From assembly GCF_001748285.1 (NCBI RefSeq), contig NZ_BDGT01000024.1:22815-86814 (forward strand): a stretch of DNA of 64,000 nucleotides, written 5' to 3'. The translations under genes and the position numbers were made by a program. This DNA comes from Thermogemmatispora onikobensis. GTDB taxonomy: Bacteria; Chloroflexota; Ktedonobacteria; Ktedonobacterales; Ktedonobacteraceae. Shown here piece after piece: positions 55,371 to 63,971 of this stretch (position 1 is its first letter; each line of letters starts with the position of its first letter). Under the pieces are notes generated by a model, which saw only the letters and a program-made list of their open reading frames with translations, was not told where the DNA came from and did not search any database.

Positions 55371-57269
55371 TTACGATTGCGTGGCCTCGGGAGTGGAAGC
55401 TTCATCTGCGGCGTGGCCGTTGCTGGCTGGCAGCCTGGCGGCGAGCGTGGCTACGTGGCCATCGCCATCGGTCTGCTCTTGACTCAGACCAAGCACTGGT
55501 GCCAGCTCGGGCAGCAGCTGGACGGTCACGCGGTGGGCGTCGGCCTCATTGATCAGCTCCTCGACCTCCTCGGGGGTCAGCTCTTCGCGCTCAATCAGGG
55601 ACTCTGCCACAGCGATCACCGCCTCGCGGTGCTCCTGCAGCAGGAGTTTGACGGCCTTGAACTGCGATTGAAGCACAGTTTCGATGCGCTCTTGGAGTGC
55701 AGACAGTGACGGCGCTGCAGTGGGTGTAGCGCCTGGCTCTGCAGACTGAGGGACGAGGGAGCCATAGGAGACCAGGGTCCCGTCCATGCCATAGAGGCCG
55801 ATGTAGGAAGCGGCCAGCGCGGTGGCCTGCTGCAGATCACCAATGGCCCCATTCAGCTGAGTATTCAGAAACAGCTCCTCGGCGGCGCGGGAGGCGAGCA
55901 TCATCTGGATATGAGCGAGGATCTCCTCCTTGCTCATCGTGACAATCGTCTCCTTGGGTCGAGGAAGGGCAAAGGCGGCCGCATCCTCGAGGCTACTGCG
56001 CTGATGAATCGTCACAAAGGGCGGCAGGTAGCGCTCTAGCAGGTAGTAAGAAGCGACCGCATGACCGGCCTCATGGTAGGCCAGGCGCCGTCGTTCCAGG
56101 AGCGAGAGGTTGCTCTCCCGGCGATAGCCCAGCTCATGGATATCCTGGGCCTCGATAATATCCTGATAATGCACCTCATCGCGTCCAGAGAAGTAGGCGA
56201 TGATCACCGCCTCGTTAATGACATGTTTAATCTCCACAGGCGTGTAGCCCGCCATGCGGTAGACCAGGGCACTGATTGAGATGTTGGGATCATGCTTAAC
56301 CTTCTGCAGATAGTACTCGATGACCTCACCGCGGTACTTATCCGTGGGTGGGGCCACGTGGATACGCCGATCGAAACGTCCCGGGCGCAGCAGGGCTGGA
56401 TCAAGGCTCTCGGGCAGATTGGTCGCCCCGATGGTCAAGACTGGCTCGCGCTGGACTCGCCCGTGGTAGAGGCCGAGGACGCGCAGAATTTTCCTAAACC
56501 AGCCTGTTTCGACCGGCGGCGGGTCCAGCTCCATCAGCAGTTGGTTAAGAGAGCCACCGGTGCTCATAAAGCCGAAGAGGCCGCCCCCCATACCCGGGAC
56601 TGGTGTGCGGCCCTGGCTCGTGCGCGAAGTTCCCAGCGCATCGATCTCGTCCAGGAAGAGAATGCAGGCCCCGTACTCTCGCGCCAGTTTACGCGCCCGC
56701 CGATAGAGTCGCATAATAATCAGGACATCGATGCCCCAGAACATATTGCGGAAGCTGGCGGCGCTGGCGTAACCGAAGGGAACCTGGGCTTCGCTGCTGA
56801 TACACTGGGCCAGATAGCTTTTACCGGTGCCGGGTGGGCCGGAAAGCAGCAATCCACGGATGGGTTGGCCGCCCATCTCGCGAAACTCTTTAATTCCCTG
56901 AAGAATGGCCACGATCCGCCTGGCCTGCTCCAGCACCTCCGGGTTGCCCTTATAGTCCTGAAAGCCAACGCCCGTCTCGCCCGGCATCAGCCAGTAGAGG
57001 CGGGGACGTCCTAGGAACCAGAAGAGGGCGATAAATTGGATCAGGATATAGAAGATGGCAAAGGCGATCTGCAGCAGGTAGGCGAAGAGAGCCCCTGGGG
57101 AAGGGGCGCTCAACTGGGGGAAGATAGCGCTGAAAAAGTACCAGAGGACAAGCCCCCCGAGCAGGAGCCAGAACCAGTTGTGACGCACGAAGCGGCCAAA
57201 CTGATCGAGACCCCGGTCGATAGACTTATCCAGCTCGGTCTGCTTCTCAAAGTGTTTCTCGGTCGCCAT
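55371..57269 (-). CDS. FtsH-like AAA protease, divergent
   Basis: 632 residues from ATG 57269 (AAGGGGA upstream); earlier ATG at 57347 lacks a site. Two N-terminal helices (about 30-50, 60-85) with almost no periplasmic loop, AAA module: P-loop LLSGPPGTGKSYLAQ, Walker B ILFLDEIDALG, SRH LRPGRFDRR. Peptidase M41: zinc site YHEAGHAVASYYL, and NGAIGDLQQAT supplies the third ligand Asp. The M41 part is shorter than in FtsH, with few of its other conserved blocks. An FtsH paralog in membrane quality control is the likely role. Confidence 0.87.
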   Translation of the reverse strand: MATEKHFEKQTELDKSIDRGLDQFGRFVRHNWFWLLLGGLVLWYFFSAIFPQLSAPSPGALFAYLLQIAFAIFYILIQFIALFWFLGRPRLYWLMPGETGVGFQDYKGNPEVLEQARRIVAILQGIKEFREMGGQPIRGLLLSGPPGTGKSYLAQCISSEAQVPFGYASAASFRNMFWGIDVLIIMRLYRRARKLAREYGACILFLDEIDALGTSRTSQGRTPVPGMGGGLFGFMSTGGSLNQLLMELDPPPVETGWFRKILRVLGLYHGRVQREPVLTIGATNLPESLDPALLRPGRFDRRIHVAPPTDKYRGEVIEYYLQKVKHDPNISISALVYRMAGYTPVEIKHVINEAVIIAYFSGRDEVHYQDIIEAQDIHELGYRRESNLSLLERRRLAYHEAGHAVASYYLLERYLPPFVTIHQRSSLEDAAAFALPRPKETIVTMSKEEILAHIQMMLASRAAEELFLNTQLNGAIGDLQQATALAASYIGLYGMDGTLVSYGSLVPQSAEPGATPTAAPSLSALQERIETVLQSQFKAVKLLLQEHREAVIAVAESLIEREELTPEEVEELINEADAHRVTVQLLPELAPVLGLSQEQTDGDGHVATLAARLPASNGHAADEASTPEATQS

Positions 57270-57405
57270 GGCAGTCCCCTTTTCTTTCACTAACTGGGGT
57301 CGGCGAGTGACCTCTGGCTGATAGCTCACATCGCCAACTCTGGCCATCTCGCCTGGGCTCAGGGAGTCGCAGACGCGAGGCCCTGCCGTACCATCGACGC
57401 ACTAC

Positions 57406-58068
57406 CTAGCTAAGAGCGTTTCGGAAGCTCACGAGGCTGAGAGCGAGCAGCATCCCGCCGTTCTGCGCGATAGTGGTAAAGTGCCAGAGCATGTAGCCAC
57501 TGGTTCCTCCACCCGGACCGCGGGCCCCAAGGCTCACGCTCACCAGGCTGTCAATAGTCGTGTCTGACTGTTGATAGGCCCCCACGACGTGGATGTCGCG
57601 CCAGACCAGATTGGTCTGCTTCTCGCTGTACTGGCTGACCAGCTCGGCTGGATCAGGGGGTTGAGCCATGATCAGCGTCGATTGCAGCATGTGCATCGTG
57701 GCCACGTCGCCATCGCGCAGGGCATAGAGCCAGTCTTTGACTTTATCGCCGCCACCATCGCCACCATTGATGTGGAAGTTGAACTGATCCTGGGCAATGC
57801 CTAGCGGCCACTCCCCTGTCAGCGCGTAATTGGTCAGTGTGGCGGTAGCCAGAAAGATCACCACGACGACCAGGCTCAGCAACTTGTGGCTGCGAACCTG
57901 ACTGATCACGTAGTAGATGGCTTTGATCGGCGGGCGCAAGAATGCCTTAATCTTGCGCGCCAGTGGCCTCTCTCCCAGGCGCGGGTGCAGAGGGGTGGCT
58001 CTCGACTGCTTTTGCTCGCTCGGCTTCGCTTCTGGTAATCGCGGATATGTCGGTGAAGGATGAAGCAT
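57406..58068 (-). CDS. Single-span membrane protein, unrecognised
   Basis: 220 residues from ATG 58068 (AGGAGCACG upstream). Long basic cytoplasmic N-terminus, one membrane helix (about 66-84, LLSLVVVVIFLATATLTNYAL), then an outer domain with WLYALRDGDVATMHMLQS and GYMLWHFTTIAQNGGMLL; the NTF2-like or DUF4878-like cone fold is possible but not shown. The downstream neighbour is the FtsH-like gene on the same strand. Unknown function. Confidence 0.65.
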   Translation of the reverse strand: MLHPSPTYPRLPEAKPSEQKQSRATPLHPRLGERPLARKIKAFLRPPIKAIYYVISQVRSHKLLSLVVVVIFLATATLTNYALTGEWPLGIAQDQFNFHINGGDGGGDKVKDWLYALRDGDVATMHMLQSTLIMAQPPDPAELVSQYSEKQTNLVWRDIHVVGAYQQSDTTIDSLVSVSLGARGPGGGTSGYMLWHFTTIAQNGGMLLALSLVSFRNALS

Positions 58069-58437
58069 AGGACGTGCTCCTGCAGATAAAGTCGGAGCGG
58101 ATGGGGTGCCCGCTCCAGTGCTATCCGCTCGCCGTGACGTTCCCCCGGCCTGCTGTCGCTGCTTTTGCTCGTTCTCCGGCTTTTAACGACCCTTGCGCTG
58201 TGATGGCCTCCCTCTCTCCCTCCCGGTGAGAGCAGGGCGGTCGCCTTATGTTGACTGTATTGTACGGTCTGCTACTCTGCCTGACAAGTGATTCCTGGGA
58301 GCAATTTGGAGCAATGTGCCCACTGCTTTCAAGGTGACGGCCACCTGACAAGCGACTGGCGTTTTGCTCCCGACTCGTGCGATAATAGCCCCCGGCAGCA
58401 AGCTGACCGCAATCTTTGTGTTGAAGGCGGATGGAGC
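58069..58437. other. Divergent region between the single-span protein and glucosaminidase-like genes
   Basis: 369 bases with one clear minus-strand promoter (listed separately); nothing convincing for the plus strand. Confidence 0.45.
58259..58287 (-). promoter_or_regulatory. Minus-strand promoter upstream of the single-span membrane gene
   Basis: TTGTCA (58282-58287), 17 bases, TACAAT (58259-58264). Gives a long leader of about 185 bases. Confidence 0.65.
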
Positions 58438-59091
58438 ATGATGCGCAGTGGGCGCTATCGCCGAAGGCACAGCAGCCGCGGCAGGCGCAAGGGCCAGGAA
58501 AGCCGTCGCCCCTCTCGGCGCTACGGCAGAGCGGGGTCACAGTGGCAGAGTCGTTGGCTGGTCTTGACGCTGGCCGCGCTGATCGTGGCCGCCTTGTTGT
58601 GGCTCCTCTTTGATCCCGTCGCTCTAGAGGAGGAGGGCCACTATGCGGTTGTGGGCCAGCCCTCGGTATCGGCGGACTTCATTGATCAGGTGCTGGCTGC
58701 CTACGACTCACCAGCGGCGGGCAAGGGACAGGCCCTTTATGCCGATGGCCTGGCTTACCATATTGATCCTGTCTATGCCCTGGCCTTCTTTCTGGAGGAG
58801 AGTCGCTTTGGTACGACTGGCGTCGCGCGTGTCACCCGTTCGCTGGGCAATATTCGGGCCCTGCCCGGGCAGGCGAGCTATGCCGGCTATCGGCGCTACG
58901 CCAGCTGGGAAGCAGGCTTTACCGACTGGTATCGGCTGATCGCCGATGAATACGTCGCCCGAGGATTGATCACGGTTGATCAGATTGTGCCTGTCTACGC
59001 CCCGGCTGCTGACGGTAACGATGTGGCCGCCTATGTTCATACGATAAAACTGGCCGTTGATACCTGGCGCACCGGCAAGCTCCTCGTGTAG
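58438..59091 (+). CDS. Membrane-anchored glucosaminidase-like (GH73-type) protein
   Basis: 217 residues from ATG 58438. Very basic N-terminus (RRRHSSRGRRKGQ), signal-anchor helix (about 41-60, LVLTLAALIVAALLWLLF), then a lysozyme-like domain: FFLEESRFGTTGVARVT, then SLGNIRALPGQ, YRRYASWEAGFTDWYRLI. FLEESRFG supplies the catalytic Glu as in endo-N-acetylglucosaminidases. Probably cleaves peptidoglycan at the outer membrane face. Confidence 0.78.
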   Translation: MMRSGRYRRRHSSRGRRKGQESRRPSRRYGRAGSQWQSRWLVLTLAALIVAALLWLLFDPVALEEEGHYAVVGQPSVSADFIDQVLAAYDSPAAGKGQALYADGLAYHIDPVYALAFFLEESRFGTTGVARVTRSLGNIRALPGQASYAGYRRYASWEAGFTDWYRLIADEYVARGLITVDQIVPVYAPAADGNDVAAYVHTIKLAVDTWRTGKLLV

Positions 59092-59282
59092 GAAACCGCG
59101 GTTGAGCAGAGCTGGCCACCGTGCAGAACCCTCTCATTTTGGTATAATGGGAGAACAAGAAAGGCCACGCTGCCCGCTGCCAGCACAGTTGGCTGCTCCC
59201 TTTGGCTGTTGAGGGAGCAGCCACGAGGGCGAGACTGGTGGTGGCGACTCCCGCGTGCCGGAGAGAGAGGCAGGTGTTGTTT

Positions 59283-60671
59283 ATGGATGAGGCTGGAGCA
59301 AAGGAACAGGAGAGAATCTCAGCTGGTGGGGCCTATATCTGGTTCCACTATAAAACCCAGTTTGCAGCTCAGGGGCGCCTCCATGTCATCCAGGTTGAGG
59401 TGCCGGTTCCTGTGGACGCCAGCGCTGAGGAGCGTGAGCGTCTCCTCCAGGAAGCGCTGGCGGGCCTCGATCAGTTCAGCGCTCGCCTTGAGCAGCGCCT
59501 CGGTCCGACCGCTGCGCCGCGTAAGACGCCTGTGGCTTCCTCCGGCGAGGAAGGAGGGGGGGGGCGCAGTGCACCAGCGCATCCCGCTGGTGAAGAGGGA
59601 GGACGCGCTCCATCGGCACGGCCCACGGGCCTGCGCGAGCCACCAGCGGAGATGCGCCCCGCGGCCCCTGCCCGACCAGCTTCAGCTCCTGCTACTTCAA
59701 CCGAGGGCCAGCTACCGCCCTCCGCCTCGCAGCTGCGGCGCCGCATGGCGCCCGCCCTGCCCTCGACCCCCGGCGTCTTTGGCAATCTCAATAGCGACCT
59801 GACCCTTCCTCAGTTTCTGCAGATTTTGCGCGACAATTTCGGTATCGATTCGAAACAGGCTATGAAGCTGCTGGGGGTCAGGAGCCTCAGTAATATCAAT
59901 CTGCGTGAAGCCCTGGACCAGCTGCGTTATCTCCTCGCCCAGCGAAATGCGACGGCGAATCGGGCGACGAGTCGAGCAGCGAGTGAAAGCGCCTCCAGTT
60001 CGGCTGGTTCGCCTTCCGCTTCTCTTTCTCTCTCCGAGCAGGCCTATCCCGCAGTCTTTTCCCAGCGTGAGTGGAGTCAGGGGAGGACCCGTGAAGAGCT
60101 GATCATCGGAGACAGGGGTCCGAAAGACGAAGAAGAAGAAGAAGAAGAAGAGCAGGAAGCTGGCCAGGGAATCGAGCCTTCTCTCCCTTCACAGCTACAA
60201 CAGTCTGAAGGCGACGATGATTATCAAGAAGAGCAAGAATATATCTTTGAAGAAGATGATGGCGAGAATGATCGTGACGACTGGAGCCAGGAGCATGGAG
60301 AAGAGGGAGGAGGAGGGAGAGGAGGATATGATCGTGAAGAGGAACGAGGTGGCGGAGAAGGAGAGGAGTTGAATCTGGAGAGCAGGGGGAGCAGACAGCT
60401 CTCGCTTCAAGACCGTATTCATGCGCGTACCCTCTTAAATAAGATGCGTGAGGTTCGTGGCAACACACCGGCCAGCCAGGCGCGCCTGACTGTCCTCTGG
60501 AACGTCATCGGCGAGCAGATCAGCGAGGACGAGCTGCGCGAGCTGATAGGCCGCATCTGGGGAGTCGCGGCCCTCAAGCAGCTCAGCATTGACCAGGTAG
60601 AAGCCTTAATTTCCTGGGCGAAGCAAGACAACTTTGACCGTGACGTTGCTGTCATCCTGGCTCTCAATTGA
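59283..60671 (+). CDS. Large low-complexity hypothetical protein
   Basis: 462 residues from ATG 59283 (AGGCAGGT upstream). N-terminal block (about 1-80: AYIWFHYKTQFAAQGRLHVIQ) and a C-terminal block (about 375-462: DRIHARTLLNKMREVRGNTP, LTVLWNVIGEQISEDELREL, then WAKQDNFDRDVAVIL) look folded; a middle block (about 180-225: LTLPQFLQILRDNFGIDSKQ) too. Between them are Pro/Ala and Glu/Asp/Gly-rich disordered segments. Function unknown. Stop overlaps the first rsmD frame. Confidence 0.68.
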   Translation: MDEAGAKEQERISAGGAYIWFHYKTQFAAQGRLHVIQVEVPVPVDASAEERERLLQEALAGLDQFSARLEQRLGPTAAPRKTPVASSGEEGGGGRSAPAHPAGEEGGRAPSARPTGLREPPAEMRPAAPARPASAPATSTEGQLPPSASQLRRRMAPALPSTPGVFGNLNSDLTLPQFLQILRDNFGIDSKQAMKLLGVRSLSNINLREALDQLRYLLAQRNATANRATSRAASESASSSAGSPSASLSLSEQAYPAVFSQREWSQGRTREELIIGDRGPKDEEEEEEEEQEAGQGIEPSLPSQLQQSEGDDDYQEEQEYIFEEDDGENDRDDWSQEHGEEGGGGRGGYDREEERGGGEGEELNLESRGSRQLSLQDRIHARTLLNKMREVRGNTPASQARLTVLWNVIGEQISEDELRELIGRIWGVAALKQLSIDQVEALISWAKQDNFDRDVAVILALN

Positions 60672-60700
60672 GCGACCTGGACAGAGGGGAGAAGACAACC

Positions 60701-61348
60701 ATGCGCGTTGTTGCCGGAGAAGCCAAAGGGCGGCGTCTCAAATCTCCGCGCACGCCCGGCACTCGTCCGATTATCGACCGCGTAAAGACGGCGCTCTTTG
60801 ATATTCTGGCCACACGCATCGAAGGGGCCCGTTTTCTGGACCTCTTTGCCGGGACCGGCGGCGTGGGCATTGAGGCGCTCAGTCGTGGTGCGGCCTTTGC
60901 CACCTTTATCGAGATCGACCCCCGTGTCCTCAAAGTGTTGCGTGAGAACCTTCAGCTGACTGGGATGCACGAGCGAGCTGAAACCCTGCGTGCCGATGCC
61001 TTCAAGTGGGTCCAGGTCCAGCAAGAGGCCGGGCCTGCCAGCGGCGGCGCTGGAGACCGCCCGTCGTTGCCAGCAGGAGCATATGATATCATCTATGTGG
61101 CCCCGCCGCAGTATCGTCACCTGGCCGCTCGGGCCCTGGCCCTTCTAGATCGCTCACCGCTGCTGAGTGAGAACGGCCTTGTCATTGTCCAGATTCATCC
61201 ACGCGAGCGCGATGAGCTGCTGGCGGTGCCGCTAACACGTCTGATCCTGGAAGACGAGCGGCGTTACGGCAGTACGCTGTTGCTATTCTACGCCGCCAAA
61301 GCCAAGAAGGAGTATCCTGGCTATGACCATCAAGCTGGAGAAGCCTGA
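60701..61348 (+). CDS. rsmD: 16S rRNA (guanine-966-N2)-methyltransferase RsmD
   Basis: 215 residues from ATG 60701 (GAGGGGAG upstream). Starts MRVVAGEAKGRRLKSP with PIIDRVKTALFDIL; the SAM site is FLDLFAGTGGVGIEALSRGA. The catalytic motif IV, usually DPPY, reads IYVAPPQYRHL. This A-P-P-Q variant recalls Chloroflexota homologs and may still work. Overlaps the VOC gene by 26 bases. Confidence 0.9.
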   Translation: MRVVAGEAKGRRLKSPRTPGTRPIIDRVKTALFDILATRIEGARFLDLFAGTGGVGIEALSRGAAFATFIEIDPRVLKVLRENLQLTGMHERAETLRADAFKWVQVQQEAGPASGGAGDRPSLPAGAYDIIYVAPPQYRHLAARALALLDRSPLLSENGLVIVQIHPRERDELLAVPLTRLILEDERRYGSTLLLFYAAKAKKEYPGYDHQAGEA

Positions 61349-61709
61349 CTATATTGTGGTGTATGTCAGCGATATGGAGCGCTCGACGGCCTTCTATCGC
61401 GATGTTCTGGGCCTGCCTCTGCGCTTTAGCTCGCCGGGCTGGACAGAATTTGAGACTGGCTCGGTGCGTCTGGCCCTTCATCGTGCCGGTGGCCAGGGGC
61501 AGGCTCAGTTCCATCCAGGGCGCCCGCCGGCGGGCGTTGCTCATCTGGCCTTTGTTGTCCCCGATATCCAGGCCGCCTATGAAGAACTGAAGGCGCGCGG
61601 TGCAACCTTCTCGCAGCCACCGGAGAAGCAGGTCACCGGCAATTTAATCGCCGTCCTGCATGATCCTGATGGTCTGGGTATTACCCTGCAGCAGCGTCTG
61701 ACGGGCTAA
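61323..61709 (+). CDS. VOC (glyoxalase) family protein
   Basis: 128 residues in two beta-alpha-beta-beta-beta modules: VVYVSDMERSTAFYRDVLGL at the start, and HLAFVVPDIQAAYEELKARG in the second; ends VLHDPDGLGITLQQ with the metal-type Glu/Asp replaced by D. Metal-dependent lyase, dioxygenase or binding protein; substrate unknown. Translated with rsmD (26-base overlap). Confidence 0.87.
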   Translation: MTIKLEKPDYIVVYVSDMERSTAFYRDVLGLPLRFSSPGWTEFETGSVRLALHRAGGQGQAQFHPGRPPAGVAHLAFVVPDIQAAYEELKARGATFSQPPEKQVTGNLIAVLHDPDGLGITLQQRLTG

Positions 61710-61791
61710 CTAACTAACGCAGAGTTGAGAAGAGCGAGAGAAGCAGGCAAGAAAGCCTCTGCTTTGCGGCGGAGGCCAAGGAGTTCAAGCT

Positions 61792-62286
61792 ATGATCACC
61801 GGTGGACCGGCACGAGGGCGCTTCGCCTTTCTAGATGCTGCCGAAACGGCCCGTCGCCTGGGTATCGATCGGCGCACGCTGGACCAATGGGTCCAACAGG
61901 GTCGCATTCGAGCCTATAAGGGGGTAGGACGCGACTACTTTTTCAAGACCGCCGACGTCGAGGCGCTCTACAAGGAGCTGCATCCCGAGCCTGAGCTGGC
62001 GCAGGCCATCGCCGCTGATGAACAAGAAAGCGCCGCGGCTGCCGGTGGCGCGCAGCCGCTCCAATTCGTAGCGCGGCGCAAGCAGCAAGACCCGGCCATG
62101 CGCGTCTATCTGCGCCTGCAAGCCGACACCAAGTGGTATGATGTTTCTGAAGAAGACATCCGCACCTGGTTTTTGCAGCTGGCGCCGGAAGGCTACGAGC
62201 GGAATCGGCGCAATGCCCTGCAGGCCATTCAGAAACTGCAATACCTGGTCAGTCTCATTGAAGAGGCCCAGAAACGCACACCCTGA
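61792..62286 (+). CDS. MerR/excisionase-like HTH protein
   Basis: 164 residues. HTH (about 11-60): FLDAAETARRLGIDRRTLDQ, GRIRAYKGVGRDYFFKTADVEALY. The C-terminal half is unrecognised, with a helical KWYDVSEEDIRTWFLQL unit. Different from the HTH gene at 48.3 kb but of the same class. ATG preceded by CAAGGAGTTCAAGCT. Target unknown. Confidence 0.72.
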   Translation: MITGGPARGRFAFLDAAETARRLGIDRRTLDQWVQQGRIRAYKGVGRDYFFKTADVEALYKELHPEPELAQAIAADEQESAAAAGGAQPLQFVARRKQQDPAMRVYLRLQADTKWYDVSEEDIRTWFLQLAPEGYERNRRNALQAIQKLQYLVSLIEEAQKRTP

Positions 62287-62303
62287 TGAATACGACGGTT
62301 AGC

Positions 62304-62354
62304 GGCCAGGCGGCTCCATTGCGGTTGTGCCTTGCGGGGATGGAGCCGCTGGCC
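62304..62354. terminator. Terminator between convergent HTH and HAD genes
   Basis: About 15-bp stem (GGCCAG + CGGCTCCAT with their complements, one-base bulge) around a 20-base loop. No clear U-tract; likely bidirectional. Confidence 0.6.
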
Positions 62355-62382
62355 CTGGCCAGAGTTCGAGAAGCTTTCCGAG

Positions 62383-63345
62383 TTAGTGGGCGGGCAAGAA
62401 GGTGAGCAGCTCAGCCACCTCGCGGATAATCAGATCGGCGCCGCGCTCGCGATAAAGAGGCACCTCATCGGGGAAGACGCGCATCACGGCCAGAAAATCA
62501 GGCTCGCCGGGCGTCTGAGTGCGGCGATAATTCAGAACCAGATCGAGATCGTCAGCCGTGTCGCCCACATAGAGGCCACCACCAGCCTCCACCGCTGCGA
62601 TGGCCAGGCGCAGCGCCCGTGGATCTGGCTTCAAACAATCGTCGCCGCTGATCACCACATTCCACCACGGTCCTCCGCTATGAGCGGCCAGGCGCTCCAG
62701 AGCGCTATCGACCTCGGGGCCGATGCGGCCAGTAATCAAGCCTAACTTTCGCAGACCGGCGTCGTGCAAACGCATCGGCAGGTCGGGAGGGAGCAGTAGC
62801 GTCTCGCGCTGCACAAAGCCGGGCCAATCGGGCAGATAGCGTGGCTCGCGCCCGAAGCGCCGGCGATACTCAGCCGCGCCCCAGTAGTATTCGTGGCACA
62901 ACTCGCCCACCAGCTCATAGTCCGGCAGAGCGCTCGCCGGAATGACCGAGCGCACCCATTCCAGGCCGCCGTGTCCTTTCAGCATCGCAGCCCGTGCCAG
63001 CTCCATCCACTCGCGATTACTGCGCTCCGCCAGAGGAGTTCCGCGCCACTCGCGCAGCTTCGCCGTATAAAGGCCGGCCAGCAGATAGCACATATGCCAG
63101 TCGTCATTGAAGCCGCCGGCCTGCTTAAAGAACTTCACATCATCGAGCGTCAGCAGAGGGCGGCCCTCAGCGCGGCCCCAATCCAGACCGTGGAGCGTGC
63201 CAACCACATACTCAGCCACAGCAATATCGGTAGCGCGGAACGATTCGCTGGTTTTAATCAGAACGCCATCGACATCGAAGAAGAGCGTATCGCAAGGAAG
63301 AGGAAAGCGCAACCCATCGCGCTTCCAGGGAAGGTGAGATTCCAT
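62383..63345 (-). CDS. HAD-superfamily hydrolase (TIGR01548-like)
   Basis: 320 residues from ATG 63345; an upstream in-frame start at 63420 exists. HAD motif I LFFDVDGVLIKTSESFRATD, motif II GLITGRIGPEVDSA, motif III Lys in GDDCLKPDPRAL, motif IV YVGDTADDLDLVLNY. The segment LDDVKFFKQAGGFNDDWHM is the hallmark I associate with the TIGR01548 branch, linked to histidine biosynthesis in some bacteria. Phosphatase, substrate uncertain. Confidence 0.85.
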   Translation of the reverse strand: MESHLPWKRDGLRFPLPCDTLFFDVDGVLIKTSESFRATDIAVAEYVVGTLHGLDWGRAEGRPLLTLDDVKFFKQAGGFNDDWHMCYLLAGLYTAKLREWRGTPLAERSNREWMELARAAMLKGHGGLEWVRSVIPASALPDYELVGELCHEYYWGAAEYRRRFGREPRYLPDWPGFVQRETLLLPPDLPMRLHDAGLRKLGLITGRIGPEVDSALERLAAHSGGPWWNVVISGDDCLKPDPRALRLAIAAVEAGGGLYVGDTADDLDLVLNYRRTQTPGEPDFLAVMRVFPDEVPLYRERGADLIIREVAELLTFLPAH

Positions 63346-63455
63346 AAGAATAGAAGCAATCCTTTCTTTCAAAGTTGTCTTGCCAGAGAAAAGCAGAACC
63401 GAGACGAGAGCGCCTGGCAACTGGCCTGGCCTGGCCGAAGCGAGGCCAGAGCCAG

Positions 63456-63971
63456 TCAGGGATCGATCTCGACCGTCGCCTCCATATCCTGCTCATCGAG
63501 CAGATAGACGCGGTCCCACTGCTCAGCAGGAATCGCCTGCAGCGCCTTTTGCAGAAGACGGATATGGTATTCAATCACCTGGGCACCGACCTGGCGCTCG
63601 CGCAGGCGATCGCGCTCAAGGCAGGTAGCCAGCGAGACATTAAAAACCACCAGGCATTTCAGGTAGCCGAAATGAGAAGCCAGCTCCCAGAGCTTACGGC
63701 GTGCTTCCGCGTAGAGGGCGGTGCTATCGGCCACCGTGAAGCGCCCGTGAAAGAGACGCTTCCTGATTATATAGTGGAAGAGGTCGAAAGTGTCGCGGTT
63801 GACCTGCTGATTGGTCGGGTCATCGCAGATCAGGGCCCGGCAGTAATCGGAGGAGACCACCATCGTAGGTACCCGACTAAAGTAGCGCGCGGCGAAGGTA
63901 CTCTTGCCGGAGCCGGCAGGCCCGCAGAGGACCATCAGCGTGCGATGGGGAAGCTTCATCGAGACAGGCAT
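63456..63971 (-). CDS. AAA P-loop kinase, like the kinase domain of bacterial Pnkp
   Basis: 171 residues from ATG 63971, with GGAGCGAGG upstream. P-loop VLCGPAGSGKSTFAARYF (about 14-31), SSDYCRALICDD, DLFHYIIRKRLFHGRFTVADST and LRERQVGAQVI fit the 5'-polynucleotide-kinase module of Pnkp RNA-repair enzymes. Here it stands alone, without phosphatase or ligase domains. It lies 110 bases before the HAD phosphatase on the same strand, so the two could form a split kinase-phosphatase pair; that is inference. Target (RNA, DNA or small molecule) unknown. Confidence 0.8.
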   Translation of the reverse strand: MPVSMKLPHRTLMVLCGPAGSGKSTFAARYFSRVPTMVVSSDYCRALICDDPTNQQVNRDTFDLFHYIIRKRLFHGRFTVADSTALYAEARRKLWELASHFGYLKCLVVFNVSLATCLERDRLRERQVGAQVIEYHIRLLQKALQAIPAEQWDRVYLLDEQDMEATVEIDP

